Assembly: GCF_002777915.1 (NCBI RefSeq) | Contig: NZ_NJGE01000014.1 | Coordinates: forward strand, 1-37,641 | Length of the DNA stretch: 37,641 nt | Source: Bartonella tribocorum | Lineage (GTDB): Bacteria; Pseudomonadota; Alphaproteobacteria; Rhizobiales; Rhizobiaceae | Reading direction: 5' to 3' | In this document: positions 1 to 9,669 of the stretch, in pieces | Numbering within the stretch: position 1 is the stretch's first letter | How the letters are laid out: every line of letters starts with the position of its first letter | Program-made: the position numbers and the translations under genes | The notes under the pieces: model-generated | Database searches by the model: none | Told to the model about the DNA's origin: nothing | The model's input: only the letters and a program-made list of their open reading frames with translations

Positions 1-249
1 ATAATCGGCGTGTCCAGGGCAGTCAACGTGGGCATAGTGACGATTTTCCGTTTCATACTCAACATGGGCTGTAGAAATGGTAATACCACGGGCGCGCTCT
101 TCTGGTGCTGCATCAATTTGGTCATATGCTTTAAACTCACCAAAAAATTTCGTAATCGCTGCTGTCAATGATGTCTTCCCATGATCAACGTGACCAATCG
201 TACCTATATTAACATGCGGTTTTGTACGTTCAAATTTGCTCTTCGCCAT
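1..249 (-). CDS. tuf: Elongation factor Tu, 5' part (runs off the window)
   Basis: Translation factor EF-Tu, the GTPase that brings aminoacyl-tRNA to the ribosome. Only the first 83 codons are present and the frame stays open to the left edge. The protein starts [20 protein letters not shown] and carries the G1/P-loop GHVDHGKT at about residues 19-26, the switch I region ([10 protein letters not shown]) and the G3 motif DCPGH near the edge. These are canonical EF-Tu sequences, so identity is very sure. The ATG at 249 is the standard EF-Tu start. It lies downstream of tRNA-Tyr and tRNA-Gly on the same strand, an arrangement common in rhizobia, so it is probably co-transcribed with them across the roughly 180-nt spacer. 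Confidence 0.98.
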
Positions 250-431
250 CGCTATTAATCTCTTGTTTATTCTCTATCTTTAGTTAGCACCTAGAAACAG
301 GCCTGCAAAACTGAATTCAACCGGACCGTAACCAGCCCAATCACCACAACTTTTAGACGGGAAATCCCGCCCACTTTAGATAATGGAATATCTTCCACCA
401 TACTTGACTTGCCTAATCATCAACAATCATT

Positions 432-505
432 TGGAGCGGGTAGCGGGAATCGAACCCGCATATTCAGCTTGGAAGGCTGCTGCTCTACCATTGAGCTATA
501 CCCGC
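432..505 (-). tRNA. tRNA-Gly (anticodon TCC)
   Basis: Read on the minus strand the cloverleaf begins GCGGGTA, pairs with TACCCGC at the 3' end, and has a T discriminator plus an encoded CCA. The D arm contains AGCTCAATGGTAGAGC, the anticodon loop reads CTTCCAA (TCC) and the T loop has GGTTCGATTCC. It is 74 nt long including CCA and lies between tRNA-Tyr and tuf on the same strand. Confidence 0.97.
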
Positions 506-536
506 ATGACCTACGTACTAACTCTCCTTCGATGAA

Positions 537-620
537 TGGTGGAGGGGGTTGGATTCGAACCAACGTAGCATACGCAACGGATTTACAGTCCGCCCCCTTT
601 AACCACTCGGGCACCCCTCC
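537..620 (-). tRNA. tRNA-Tyr (anticodon GTA)
   Basis: On the minus strand the acceptor stem GGAGGGG pairs with CCCCTCC, followed by the discriminator A and an encoded CCA. It is a class II tRNA with a long variable arm. The anticodon loop contains CTGTAAA (GTA), and the T arm has GGTTCGAATCC. Total length is 84 nt. It is the first gene of the tRNA-Tyr, tRNA-Gly, tuf unit. Confidence 0.97.
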
Positions 621-700
621 ATTACACCGGTAAAGTCACGCGATAAGGCATCACCACAATCATCTCGAACACCCATTCAATTCAATCTGATTGCGAAGTG

Positions 701-729
701 GTTATGACGATTACGATTGTATCTGTCAA
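701..729 (-). promoter_or_regulatory. Sigma70-type promoter for the tRNA-Tyr/tRNA-Gly/tuf unit
   Basis: On the minus strand a perfect -35 TTGACA (724-729) is followed after exactly 17 nt by CATAAC (701-706), a 4/6 match to the -10 consensus. Transcription would begin near 694, about 75 nt before the mature 5' end of tRNA-Tyr. No other gene starts leftward from here. The call rests on consensus matching only. Confidence 0.5.
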
Positions 730-825
730 CAGAATAAATACAATTCTGTACAAAATTTCCGCTCATATCTTTAAATCATAGATTTTTTCTAGCGCTTTTT
801 CTTATTAAAACGCTATAAAGAAGTT

Positions 826-1656
826 ATGAAAGAAAAAACATCACAAAATTCTCATTATGCTCGTTTACGTCGCCGATATCGTGATACAAAGGGCTCTCCT
901 TCTCGATCTTCTACAAACCTGAAGAAGAAAGCCACTCCTTTACAGCAAGGGATAATCCATCTTTATGGCATTCATTCCGTTCAGGCAGCTTTAAAAAACC
1001 CAAAAAGAATTTTTAAATGTCTTTACGTTACACAAAATGCCTTAAAACGATTAAATATACCCGAATCAGATTATCCTTGCCCTGTTACATTATGCACCCC
1101 AAAATATCTTGATTCGCTGGTTGGAAGTGAGGCAGTTCATCAAGGAGTGGTTTTGGAAACCTCTCCTCTCAAACCATGCAAATTATCGGAACTAACCAAT
1201 ACTGATCTGGTCATTGTTATGGATCAAATTACTGATCCACATAATGTTGGCGCTATTATGCGTTCTGCCGTTGCATTTAAAGCGAAGGCACTTATTACCA
1301 CTTGTCGTCACTCTCCCCACGAAAGTGGTGTTCTTGCAAAAGCGGCATCAGGAGCTCTAGAAATGATTCATTATATTACCGTACGAAACCTCGCTGAAAC
1401 TCTTCAAGAGCTCCATCAAACAGGTTTTACAAGCTTTGGCCTCGATTCAGAAGGGGATCAACCTCTAGAAACAGCATTAACAGGGAATAAAATTGCTCTT
1501 GTTTTAGGAGCAGAAGGTAAAGGCTTACGAAAAAAAACACGTGAAACCGTTTGCACTTTAGCACGCCTTGATATGCCCGGAAATATTAAATCATTAAATG
1601 TTTCAAACGCAGCAACAATAGCGCTTTATGTGGCGCATAAATATCTTAGATTCTAG
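826..1656 (+). CDS. rlmB: 23S rRNA (guanosine-2'-O-)-methyltransferase, TrmH/SpoU family (RlmB-like)
   Basis: SPOUT-class methyltransferase that 2'-O-methylates a guanosine of 23S rRNA (G2251 for RlmB of E. coli) using SAM. The 276-residue protein has a basic N-terminal extension (residues 1-43), a substrate-binding domain with the typical LYGIHSVQAAL (46-56), and the three SpoU motifs: DQITDPHNVGAIMRSA (133-148), LVLGAEGKGLR (225-235) and IKSLNVSNAATIALY (254-268), which form the trefoil-knot SAM site. The ATG at 826 follows a purine-rich AAAGAAG. It is divergent from the tRNA/tuf unit and ends only 3 nt from the converging rhomboid gene. SpoU family membership is certain; the exact target G2251 is inferred. 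Confidence 0.92.
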   Translation: MKEKTSQNSHYARLRRRYRDTKGSPSRSSTNLKKKATPLQQGIIHLYGIHSVQAALKNPKRIFKCLYVTQNALKRLNIPESDYPCPVTLCTPKYLDSLVGSEAVHQGVVLETSPLKPCKLSELTNTDLVIVMDQITDPHNVGAIMRSAVAFKAKALITTCRHSPHESGVLAKAASGALEMIHYITVRNLAETLQELHQTGFTSFGLDSEGDQPLETALTGNKIALVLGAEGKGLRKKTRETVCTLARLDMPGNIKSLNVSNAATIALYVAHKYLRF

Positions 1657-1659
1657 TTT

Positions 1660-2385
1660 TTAATTTTTTTGTGAAACATCAAAAAAACCAACCAACAAAA
1701 AACCCGCTAAAAACCCGCCAATATGCGCTTCCCATGCTATTGAGAGTCCATTTTCTTCAAACAGAATGGAAGAAATGCCTATGATAAAATCAGCCGCCAA
1801 CCACACACTTATATAAATAAGTACGCCCTTAGAACAAAGGGCTTTTTTGATGGATAATAAAGCCCCCAAAGGTTTTTCGTTCTGCGCGTTGACACCTAAA
1901 TAGCTGCTAGGGAAACCGTAACGTGCAATAGTTCCCATCATTCCAGACACAGAACCTGATGCCCCAACAAGTGATATGAGACTTTCTTGATGAAATATAA
2001 AATAAGTCAAAACAGAAATAACTGCCGTTAACACCCAAAAAACTAAAAAACGTAAAACACCAAAATGCCTTACTAAAGGAGAACCAAAAACCAAAAGCCA
2101 AACCATATTAAGAGCAACATGTTTAAAACTACCATGCATAAATGAATAACTCACCATGGTATAAAAAAATGCAATAGGATCCCTCTTAAACAATGCTGGT
2201 GTAAATGAAAAAAACTCAAAACTTTCAATATAAAACTGATGAGAAAAAAAATACTGAGGAATGCAATAAAGACAAAAACAAAATGCTATCAAGACAACAA
2301 TAATAAATGGAACATTCAATAAAGGTTCTTTAGGTTGTCTTGGCAGTCGAGAAATATGTCTATATTGATGAGGAGAAACTTTCAT
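1660..2385 (-). CDS. Rhomboid family intramembrane serine protease
   Basis: Predicted integral membrane protease of 241 residues with about six hydrophobic segments (first about 26-46, last about 221-236). Rhomboid hallmarks are present: HVALNMVWLLVFG (89-101, H..xN pair His89/Asn93), GASGSVSGMMG (141-151, nucleophile Ser143 in GxSG) and a late-helix histidine in EAHIGGFLAGF (His221), so the Ser-His dyad is intact. The N-terminal 25 residues look cytosolic and basic, without a zinc-finger extension. Substrates are unknown. It converges on rlmB with a 3-nt gap and no separate terminator, so the two 3' ends probably overlap as transcripts. The upstream side is a long non-coding gap, so it is likely monocistronic. 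Confidence 0.88.
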   Translation of the reverse strand: MKVSPHQYRHISRLPRQPKEPLLNVPFIIVVLIAFCFCLYCIPQYFFSHQFYIESFEFFSFTPALFKRDPIAFFYTMVSYSFMHGSFKHVALNMVWLLVFGSPLVRHFGVLRFLVFWVLTAVISVLTYFIFHQESLISLVGASGSVSGMMGTIARYGFPSSYLGVNAQNEKPLGALLSIKKALCSKGVLIYISVWLAADFIIGISSILFEENGLSIAWEAHIGGFLAGFLLVGFFDVSQKN

Positions 2386-3706
2386 TATATAAAATCTCTT
2401 ATTTTTTAGGATAATTGGTTATTCTTTATAAAAAATGAAGATACCACATCCAGTGATATAGAATCTTTTAACGCCTCTTAGACGCCCCCTTTTTAAATCT
2501 TCAATAGCTCACCGTAAAAACATGTGTCTCTTATACAAAAGATTTTTAAAAGCATGGATAATCAAAAATATGATTTACAAAATGAATGATCCTCTATTGA
2601 TTGAAATATGAAGTTTTTCATGAAATATATAAGAGTTTATGAATAAACATAACTCTCTTATAAAGCACTCTGTAACAAAAATGTAAAATACATAAATATT
2701 GCTTTTTGACAGAAATATATCAATTTTTGCATTTTTAAATCACGCTATACTTCAATTGAAACTTTAAATAATCTTAGAGCTCAATTGTTTCAACAACAAA
2801 GCTTGAATTGCTTCTGCTTTTTAAATGAAAAAACCTCCACAAGAATAAAGGATTGCAAACATAATTGTTTTTTTCAATATAATCATTGGTGTTTCATAAA
2901 TTACGCATTTGATATGTCTGTTTTCTCATAACTACAAGATTTTGATTTATAAAGATAAGATAATTTTATTCTTATTGCGTTAGACCTCTTAATATTTTAA
3001 GATTTTCTCATCCTAAACTTGTTTATATTGAATCAATAAAAACCTTTATTTGTTTGCACGTTACAAGTGAGAAAAGCCGTGTTGATAAAACTATACAAGA
3101 GGGGAACAAAAATACCTCTTATGAAGCGTCTCAAGTGCCGATACCTGTCGGGGCAATATTGAGGCAAAGTGTGTGACGGTATCTTCTAGCTCCTCACAAG
3201 CGTAAAGACAGGGAATATCAATAAATTTATCTTTATACTATTCATGGGCACCGTTGCAAAATGGATATGACGAATCTTAAGAGATCTCTCTTTTAAATAC
3301 ACCCGTAAATACACAATATAATGACCTTCCATTCTTCATGAGAAGTATGGCTTTATTAAATATAAAAAAAGCCAGTTCATCTCTTGAAAAAATATGCACA
3401 AACCTGTCATTTCCACCTCTAACAGATATAACTCAAGAATTGTTTTCTATAAAATATTCGAAAAAATAATACGTTGATTTGCAGAGTACATCCTTGGATT
3501 TAAACGGTTCATGAGAGAAATTTTATTCCTTATCTTAAACAACAGTCTCCACACATTCATCGCTTATACCAAATAAAGACAATCGTTTTGATCATTTCGG
3601 CATAAGAAAGTTTGAAATGAGAAAATCATAGAAACTCGAACCTCTCAATCAAATTGTGAAATGATAAACCATTATTATAAATCAATGTATTACAATAGAT
3701 AATACA
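2386..3706. other. 1.3-kb AT-rich gap, no convincing gene
   Basis: Very AT-rich sequence between the start of the rhomboid gene and the end of the DUF2155 gene. No reading frame has a family signature. Two scraps deserve a note: a plus-strand open frame without a clear start that ends at the TGA at 3174-3176 (it includes residues EKSRVDKTIQEGNKNTSYEA from 3069), and a 40-codon plus-strand ORF from the ATG at 3347 to the TAA at 3467. The stretch around 3069-3210 is visibly less AT-rich than its surroundings, as expected of decaying coding DNA. The promoter of the rhomboid gene must lie in the left part. I see no RNA gene. Confidence 0.5.
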
Positions 3707-4138
3707 CTATTCCTGAAGAGGTAGATTTTGAGAGCTTTGCTTACAATCTTTTAACCACACATCATAAATAGGATGCTCAACAGCATTCAAACCGGGACTA
3801 TCTGCAAACATCCATCCTGTAAAAATACGCCGTACTTTTTTATCTAATGTTACTTCATTGACCTCAACAAAACCTGTTGTACGCGTTGGCTCATCTTTAG
3901 AGCTCGTATAACAAGCACGGGGTGTTACCTGTAATGCACCATACTGATAAACTTCACCAAGAGAAACTTCAAAACGTGTCGTCCGCCCCGTGATTTTATC
4001 AAGACCCGCAAAAACAGCAATTCCATTGCTGATTCGTTCAGCCCGCCCCCCACTATTTAAGGATAAAAACACTAAAATTCCCATTAAAAAAATATATATA
4101 AAATGCCTTAACCTTAACAATAAAAAAAACCTCATCAT
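3707..4138 (-). CDS. DUF2155 domain protein, secreted or periplasmic
   Basis: Protein of 143 residues. The first 33 residues are a basic then strongly hydrophobic segment ending in GGRAE, a signal peptide or N-terminal anchor. The rest (about 36-138) matches what I recall of DUF2155, an alphaproteobacterial family with no known function: a start like AVFAGLDKITGRTTRFEV, a conserved PRACYTS, and RIFTGWMFADSPGLNAVEHP. Two cysteines (in PRACYTS and in LKDCKQ) could form a disulfide. It follows the NDUFA12-like gene by 85 nt on the same strand, a pairing also seen in other rhizobia. Start chosen at the first of two adjacent ATG codons, with AAGGATG upstream. Confidence 0.8.
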   Translation of the reverse strand: MMRFFLLLRLRHFIYIFLMGILVFLSLNSGGRAERISNGIAVFAGLDKITGRTTRFEVSLGEVYQYGALQVTPRACYTSSKDEPTRTTGFVEVNEVTLDKKVRRIFTGWMFADSPGLNAVEHPIYDVWLKDCKQSSQNLPLQE

Positions 4139-4223
4139 ATCAAAACCAATTGCATCCTTAAAATAACTCTTGTCATAACGTAGAGCCAGATAAGAAAAAA
4201 ATACACGCGTCCATTAAAACATT

Positions 4224-4622
4224 TTATTTTTTAGGTGACCACGCATCATAATCTTCATGCACACAAGGACACTCATCATTGTAAGAAATAGCTCCCTTTG
4301 GTCGATAAGCCTCACTTGTTCCTGTCATATTTGCAACGTGAGGCTTTTCCCATTCATAGGGGTGATAATCCTCCTGCGTTGGTGGACACTCAAAGCGATG
4401 ATGAATCCAGCCGTGCCAACCTGGTGGAATAGTAGAGGCTTCAGAATAGTCTTTATAAATAACCCAACGACGCGGATAACCATCCTTATGAAGCCCCCCT
4501 TCATAATATATATTCCCAAATTGATCTTCCCCTATCCGCTTACCTTTACGCCATGTAAAAAAACGCGTACCAATGGTATTCCCATCCCACCACGTAAAGA
4601 TTTGCTTAAAAAAACGAGCCAT
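4224..4622 (-). CDS. NADH:ubiquinone oxidoreductase NDUFA12-family accessory subunit
   Basis: Homologue of the mitochondrial complex I accessory subunit NDUFA12 (B17.2), which occurs in alphaproteobacteria as a small supernumerary subunit on the peripheral arm. The 132-residue protein shows the family pattern: FFTWRKGKRIGEDQFGNIYY (21-40), then PRRWVIYK, and PPGWHGWIHH followed by a proline-rich tail with EWEKPH and PNMTGT-like NMTGTSEAYRPKG. No membrane segment. The main nuo operon is not in this window, which is usual for this gene. It lies between gatB and the DUF2155 gene on the same strand. It is sometimes annotated only as a complex I 17.2 kDa subunit. Confidence 0.9.
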   Translation of the reverse strand: MARFFKQIFTWWDGNTIGTRFFTWRKGKRIGEDQFGNIYYEGGLHKDGYPRRWVIYKDYSEASTIPPGWHGWIHHRFECPPTQEDYHPYEWEKPHVANMTGTSEAYRPKGAISYNDECPCVHEDYDAWSPKK

Positions 4623-4802
4623 TTTCTATTCCATTTCTTCAGCATACTCATGAAATCAATTACTGGAATAAACTTGCTAATGCTTGAAATTACCAAAAAA
4701 ATTACTGATAAATTCAGCCACAACTTCAATTAATAGGATAACTTTCATCCCTTAATTTCAAGAAGATATCATATTTATAGATTCTTCTCCACCCCATAAA
4801 AT

Positions 4803-6302
4803 TTAATCTATGCCAAGTTTCATCTTAACCAATTCATTAACAGTTTGAGGATTTGCCTTACCACCTGTTGCTTTCATTACCTGTCCAACAAACCAACCTG
4901 CTAAAGCGGGTTTTTGCTTTGCTTGCGCAACTTTATCAGAATTATTGGCAACGATCTCATCAACGGCTCTTTCTATAGCCTTTGTATCTGTTACCTGCTT
5001 CATATTGCGCTCTTCGACAATTTGACGTGGATCTCCCCCCTCATTCCAAACAATCTCAAAAAGATCTTTGGCAATTTTTCCAGAAATTGTTCCCTCTTTT
5101 ATAAGATCAATAATGCTTCCCAACTGATTGGGCGATACTGGTGACTCTTCAATTTCACGATTATCCTTATTTAAAGCCCCTAAAAGATCATTAATCACCC
5201 AATTGGCAACTATTTTTCCATCACGCCCACGAGCAACTTCTTCAAAATAATCAGCAATAGCTTTTTCTGTTACAAGAATGGAAGCATCATAAACTGTCAA
5301 TCCCATTTCCTTAACAAAACGTGCTTTTATCGCGTCAGGTAATTCTGGTAAATCTGCTGCCAAAGCATCCACAAATGCTTGATCAAATTCTAATGGTAAA
5401 AGATCAGGATCAGGAAAATAACGATAGTCATGCGCTTCTTCCTTTGAGCGCATAGAGCGGGTTTCACCTTTAGCCGCATCAAAAAGCCGAGTTTCTTGCT
5501 CTATGACACCTCCATCTTCTAAAATTGCAATCTGACGACGCGCTTCATACTCAATCGCTTGACCAATAAAGCGAATAGAATTAACGTTTTTGATTTCACA
5601 ACGCGTCCCAAAATCTTCACCAGGACGACGAACGGATACATTGACATCCGCACGCATAGAGCCTTCATCCATATTGCCATCGCAGGTCCCTAAATAACGA
5701 ACAATCGTACGCAATTTTGTCATATAAGCCTTGGCTTCATCTGATGAGCGCATATCAGGTTTGGAAACGATTTCCATAAGAGCAACACCAGAGCGATTGA
5801 GATCCACGAAAGACATCGTTGGATGTTGATCATGCATCGATTTTCCAGCATCCTGTTCAAGATGTAATCTTTCAATTCCGACTTCAATATCCTCAAACTG
5901 GCCATTCGAATCTGGACCAACAGATATGATAATCTTCCCCTCTCCTACAATGGGATAGTGAAACTGAGAAATCTGATACCCTTGCGGTAGATCTGGATAA
6001 AAATAATTTTTACGATCAAAAACAGATTTTAAATTAATACGCGCTTTTAATCCCAAACCTGTTCGAACTGCTTGACGAACACATTCTTCATTCAAAACAG
6101 GTAGCATCCCTGGCATAGCCGCATCAATAAGTGATACATGATTGTTCGGCTCTGCACCAAATTTGGTTGATGCTCCTGAAAAAAGTTTCGAATTTGATAT
6201 GATTTGTGCATGAACCTCCATGCCAATGATGACTTCCCAATCACCTGTAACGCCAGAAATAAAACGCTTAGAATCAGGAATACGCGTATCAATGATGCTC
6301 AT
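4803..6302 (-). CDS. gatB: Asp-tRNA(Asn)/Glu-tRNA(Gln) amidotransferase subunit B
   Basis: Subunit B of the GatCAB complex. It binds the mischarged Glu-tRNA(Gln) (and Asp-tRNA(Asn)) and activates the acyl group by phosphorylation before transamidation with ammonia supplied by GatA. The catalytic cradle is visible in [12 protein letters not shown] near the N-terminus, the zinc or tRNA-site region follows, and the PROSITE-type signature [17 protein letters not shown] lies mid-protein. The C-terminal YqeY-like tail domain ends in [12 protein letters not shown]. The frame is open 6 nt further upstream at a TTG (6308), but the ATG at 6302 ([10 protein letters not shown]) is the more likely start, giving 499 residues. 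gatA and gatC are not here, so the complex is encoded at split loci. Confidence 0.97.
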   Translation of the reverse strand: MSIIDTRIPDSKRFISGVTGDWEVIIGMEVHAQIISNSKLFSGASTKFGAEPNNHVSLIDAAMPGMLPVLNEECVRQAVRTGLGLKARINLKSVFDRKNYFYPDLPQGYQISQFHYPIVGEGKIIISVGPDSNGQFEDIEVGIERLHLEQDAGKSMHDQHPTMSFVDLNRSGVALMEIVSKPDMRSSDEAKAYMTKLRTIVRYLGTCDGNMDEGSMRADVNVSVRRPGEDFGTRCEIKNVNSIRFIGQAIEYEARRQIAILEDGGVIEQETRLFDAAKGETRSMRSKEEAHDYRYFPDPDLLPLEFDQAFVDALAADLPELPDAIKARFVKEMGLTVYDASILVTEKAIADYFEEVARGRDGKIVANWVINDLLGALNKDNREIEESPVSPNQLGSIIDLIKEGTISGKIAKDLFEIVWNEGGDPRQIVEERNMKQVTDTKAIERAVDEIVANNSDKVAQAKQKPALAGWFVGQVMKATGGKANPQTVNELVKMKLGID

Positions 6303-6385
6303 TGCCAATCCACTACCAATATTTTAAAACATATCTCATGGTCTATCTACAACCATTCACAGTGCAAACCTAAGATATAAATCTT

Positions 6386-6416
6386 ACAACAAGCCCGATA
6401 AAATCGGGCTTGTTGT
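6386..6416 (-). terminator. Terminator hairpin downstream of tig
   Basis: Perfect 14-bp inverted repeat (arms 6386-6399 and 6403-6416, 3-nt loop) with a GC-rich core AGCCCGAT/ATCGGGCT, 14 nt past the tig stop codon. On the minus strand it is followed by a moderately T-rich stretch. It also separates tig from gatB. Confidence 0.7.
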
Positions 6417-6429
6417 GTGTGCGTAAATA

Positions 6430-7857
6430 TTAAGCTTTTTTAGAAGCCTTTTTCTTAGCCGATATTTTCTCTGCAGACTTTTCTTTCACTGCAGATTTTT
6501 TCTTTGCAGGCTTTTCTTCAGGAACATCTGATTCGTCATATTCTTTCATCAACTCTTCAATCGTCACTTCTTTATCTGTGACTTTTATCTGGGCTAACAA
6601 ATGATCAATGACCTTTTCTTCAAAAATCGGAGCTCGTAGATTTTCAACAGCTTCCGGAGTCTTCCGGAAAAAGTCCATAATCTCTTTTTCTTGTCCAGGA
6701 TACTGACGAACTTGCTCAAAAACAGCTGCTTTTAGTTCATCTTCATTAACTTTAACACCAACCTTCATTCCAATTTCAGAGAGCACCAAACCCAGACGAA
6801 CACGACGTTGCGCAAGGACATGATATTCTTCCCGTGCATTTTCTTCTGTAACACCCTCGTCCTCGAAACTACGCCCAGCCTTTTTCAAATCATCATTAAC
6901 CTGAGCCCATATATTATTGAACTCAATTTCTAAAAGCCCTTCCGGAATCTCAAAATTATAATCAGCATCTAAAGCATCAAGAATTTGACGCTTAACCTTT
7001 TGACGTGTCATTGAACCATATTGACTTTCAATCTGCCCACGAACAGCCTCACGCAAGCGATCTAGAGATTCTAAACCGACTTTTTTCGCTGCCTCATCAT
7101 CAATTTTCAATTCATCTGGTCTAAAGACAGCTTTGACAGTAATATCAAACTCTGCTTCCCGTCCTGCCAAATGTGCTGCACTATAATTATCTGGGAATTT
7201 AACAGCAATCGTTTTTGTATCCCCTGCCTTTACACCAATTAATTGCTCTTCAAAACCAGGAATAAATTGTTTTGATCCAAGAATCAGTTGTGCATCATTA
7301 TCAGCCCCACCTTCAAATGGAACCCCCTCAAGCTTCCCTAGATAATCTATGGTAATACGATCACCTTCTTCAGAAGATCCCTCTTTTAGGGAATAATTGC
7401 GCGTAGAAGAAAGAACGCGATTGACTTGCTCATCAATATCCTTTTCAGGAATGACTGCAATTTCACGAATAACTTCAATATGTTCAAAGGCTTTAATCTC
7501 AATTTTCGGTAAAACTTCATACTTTAAACTAAAAGTAAAATCGGCTTTTCCATCTAGAATTTTTTCATCTTCATCGATATCAATTTTCGGCTGCATCGCT
7601 GGACGTTCATTGCGGTCGGCTAAAATAGAACGTGGCGCATCACTGAGTATCTCATTGAGAATCTCTGCCATAAAAGATTTACCATACATTTTTCGTAAAT
7701 GCCCACCCGGCACTTTACCGGGACGAAAGCCATTAAGTCTGACCTTACCCTTGGTATCATCCAATCGTTCATTCAACTTTTCTTCTAAATCTTTCGCTGG
7801 AACCACGATCTTAATTTCGCGCTTCAGTCCTTCATTAAGCGTCTCGGTAACCTGCAT
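6430..7857 (-). CDS. tig: Trigger factor, ribosome-associated chaperone and peptidyl-prolyl isomerase
   Basis: Binds at the ribosomal exit tunnel and protects nascent chains. Domain order fits the family: N-terminal ribosome-binding domain with the signature [17 protein letters not shown] (about 43-59), a FKBP-type isomerase domain (about 160-245, with [20 protein letters not shown]), and a long helical C-terminal domain. Length is 475 residues. The tail (about 440-475) is an extremely Lys/Ala/Ser-rich stretch (repeats of KKKSA/KEKSAEK), longer and more basic than in E. coli, which is seen in other rhizobia. The start ATG at 7857 follows AAGGTG at good spacing. It is transcribed alone, between a terminator and a structured leader. 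Confidence 0.97.
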   Translation of the reverse strand: MQVTETLNEGLKREIKIVVPAKDLEEKLNERLDDTKGKVRLNGFRPGKVPGGHLRKMYGKSFMAEILNEILSDAPRSILADRNERPAMQPKIDIDEDEKILDGKADFTFSLKYEVLPKIEIKAFEHIEVIREIAVIPEKDIDEQVNRVLSSTRNYSLKEGSSEEGDRITIDYLGKLEGVPFEGGADNDAQLILGSKQFIPGFEEQLIGVKAGDTKTIAVKFPDNYSAAHLAGREAEFDITVKAVFRPDELKIDDEAAKKVGLESLDRLREAVRGQIESQYGSMTRQKVKRQILDALDADYNFEIPEGLLEIEFNNIWAQVNDDLKKAGRSFEDEGVTEENAREEYHVLAQRRVRLGLVLSEIGMKVGVKVNEDELKAAVFEQVRQYPGQEKEIMDFFRKTPEAVENLRAPIFEEKVIDHLLAQIKVTDKEVTIEELMKEYDESDVPEEKPAKKKSAVKEKSAEKISAKKKASKKA

Positions 7858-7878
7858 TAAACACCTTCATTTTTCTAA

Positions 7879-7900
7879 AGAGTAGGGATAACCCCACTCT
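7879..7900 (-). promoter_or_regulatory. Hairpin in the tig leader (attenuator or tRNA-Leu terminator)
   Basis: As minus-strand RNA, AGAGUGGGG and CCCUACUCU form a 9-bp stem (one G-U pair) with a UUAU tetraloop, followed by UUUAGAAAAAU. It ends 21 nt before the tig start codon. This is terminator-like, so it may stop transcripts reading through from tRNA-Leu or act as an attenuator in front of tig. Confidence 0.45.
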
Positions 7901-7916
7901 AATCATTATTACATTC

Positions 7917-7933
7917 TAACACTTCAAGTGTTA
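7917..7933. promoter_or_regulatory. Perfect 8+1+8 palindrome upstream of tig
   Basis: The sequence TAACACTT-C-AAGTGTTA is a perfect inverted repeat about 60 nt upstream of tig and downstream of tRNA-Leu. A 1-nt centre makes an RNA hairpin unlikely, so a dimeric protein operator is the more natural reading. The binding protein is unknown. Confidence 0.3.
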
Positions 7934-7992
7934 TATTACCATGAAGCGGAATTCCAGACACGTAGAAATCCGTAGCACTTAAGGGATTGCTT

Positions 7993-8075
7993 TGGTGCGG
8001 ATGGAGGGACTCGAACCCCCATGGTCTCCCGCCAGAACCTAAATCTGGTGCGTCTACCAATTTCGCCACATCCGC
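7993..8075 (-). tRNA. tRNA-Leu (anticodon TAG)
   Basis: On the minus strand GCGGATG pairs with CATCCGC, followed by discriminator A and an encoded CCA. It is a class II tRNA with a variable stem (GGCGGGAGACC region). The anticodon arm CCAGATTTAGGTTCTGG gives TAG. T loop GGTTCGAGTCC. Length is 83 nt. Confidence 0.96.
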
Positions 8076-8244
8076 TCAAACGTAGCAAGCTAATAACCTT
8101 ATACAAGCGGCGTTTCTATATCATTAATTATAGAAGAAAAGCAAACAAATATATTAAAAAAACGCAATACACATCTTTCTTAGCAAAGAACAAAAACAAA
8201 ATCTATGCTTTTCATACACGGTGACTTACGCTAATAAGGCGACT

Positions 8245-9669
8245 ATGGTGAAGACATTTGATACTCCAATTCATATTATCGGTGGCGGTCTTGCGGGGTG
8301 TGAAGCAAGCTGGCAAATCGCTCAATCGGGGATTCCTGTTATTTTGCATGAAATGCGTCCCCCAAAAAAATCAGATGCCCATAAAACCGATAAATTAGCA
8401 GAACTGGTTTGTTCAAACTCCTTTCGTTCTGATGATTCATCAACAAATGCTGTAGGGCTTTTACATGCTGAAATGCGATTAGCAAAATCGTTAATTATGA
8501 AAGCTGCTGATGCTAACAAAGTTCCCGCTGGAAGTGCTCTTGCTGTTGACCGTGATGAATTTTCAAAAACCGTGACATCAGCGCTTGAAAATCATTCGCT
8601 TATAACGATCAAACGCGAAGAAGTTCAAGAGATTCCTAAAGATTGGAAACATGTTGTTATTGCAACAGGTCCCCTTACCTCATCTGCACTTGCGCAAGAA
8701 TTAAAAGCAATAACCGGTATAAAAGCTCTTTCTTTTTTTGATGCTATTGCACCCATTATCCATACCGACAGTATTGATATGAATATTTGTTGGTATCAGT
8801 CTCGCTACGATAAAATTGGGCCTGAGGGAACAGGGAAAGATTATCTTAATTGTCCTCTCAACAAAGAACAATATGAAACATTCGTTGAAGCACTAAAAAA
8901 CGCAGAGAAAACAGAGTTTCGTGACTTTGAAAAAACACCCTATTTTGATGGATGCCTCCCCATTGAAATTATGGCTGAGCGCGGAATCGAAACTTTAAGA
9001 CATGGCCCTATGAAACCTATGGGCTTAACCAATGCCCATAATCCCACCGTAAAACCCTATGCTGTCGTTCAATTACGCCAAGATAATAAACTCGGAACGC
9101 TTTACAATATGGTCGGCTTTCAAACGAAACTGAAATATGGTGAACAAGTCCGTATTTTTAGAATGATTCCTGGGCTTGAAAAAGCAGAATTTGCACGCCT
9201 TGGTGGCCTTCACCGCAATACCTATCTCAACTCTCCAATCATTCTTGATCAAACTCTTTGTTTAAAACAAAAAAAACAACTACGCTTTGCTGGACAAATT
9301 ACCGGATGTGAGGGGTATGTAGAATCAGCAGCTATAGGGCTTCTTGCCGGACGTTTTGCCGCTGCCGAATATCATCATAACTGTCCTTGCCTTCCCCCAC
9401 AAACCACAGCATTCGGAGCTCTTTTGAATCACATTACGGGAGGACACATTATCGATGAAGAAGCAGAAAGACAGTCTTTTCAGCCCATGAATATCAATTT
9501 TGGACTCTTTCCCCCTATTGCTCCTATCAAACATTTAGGAAAACGCTTGCTAAGTAAAGAAAAAAAATTAGCAAAAAAACAAGCTATAACAGCAAGAGCC
9601 CTCAATGATTGTATTCAGTGGTTAGCAGATAAGGAATCAAAGAGCTCCTGTTTATCAAAAAACATATGA
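8245..9669 (+). CDS. trmFO: Methylenetetrahydrofolate-tRNA-(uracil-5-)-methyltransferase TrmFO
   Basis: Folate- and FAD-dependent enzyme making m5U54 in the T loop of tRNAs, the GidA-related alternative to SAM-dependent TrmA. The N-terminal dinucleotide-binding motif [12 protein letters not shown] (about 9-20) is followed by [12 protein letters not shown] and, in the C-terminal part, [22 protein letters not shown], all typical of TrmFO rather than full MnmG. Length 474 residues from the ATG at 8245, which has AAGGCG just upstream. The frame is open to a GTG at 8221, but those eight extra residues have no counterpart that I recall. It is the only plus-strand gene between tRNA-Leu and hup. Confidence 0.94.
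   Translation: MVKTFDTPIHIIGGGLAGCEASWQIAQSGIPVILHEMRPPKKSDAHKTDKLAELVCSNSFRSDDSSTNAVGLLHAEMRLAKSLIMKAADANKVPAGSALAVDRDEFSKTVTSALENHSLITIKREEVQEIPKDWKHVVIATGPLTSSALAQELKAITGIKALSFFDAIAPIIHTDSIDMNICWYQSRYDKIGPEGTGKDYLNCPLNKEQYETFVEALKNAEKTEFRDFEKTPYFDGCLPIEIMAERGIETLRHGPMKPMGLTNAHNPTVKPYAVVQLRQDNKLGTLYNMVGFQTKLKYGEQVRIFRMIPGLEKAEFARLGGLHRNTYLNSPIILDQTLCLKQKKQLRFAGQITGCEGYVESAAIGLLAGRFAAAEYHHNCPCLPPQTTAFGALLNHITGGHIIDEEAERQSFQPMNINFGLFPPIAPIKHLGKRLLSKEKKLAKKQAITARALNDCIQWLADKESKSSCLSKNI

Noticed and set aside
409-633. Frame across the two tRNA genes
   Set aside because: It is a translation of tRNA sequence (the T-arm motifs read as SGNRTRIF and GWIRTN), a common artefact.
4257-4733. Long plus-strand frame of 158 codons over the NDUFA12 gene
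   Set aside because: It is antisense to a well-supported gene and has no recognisable domain.
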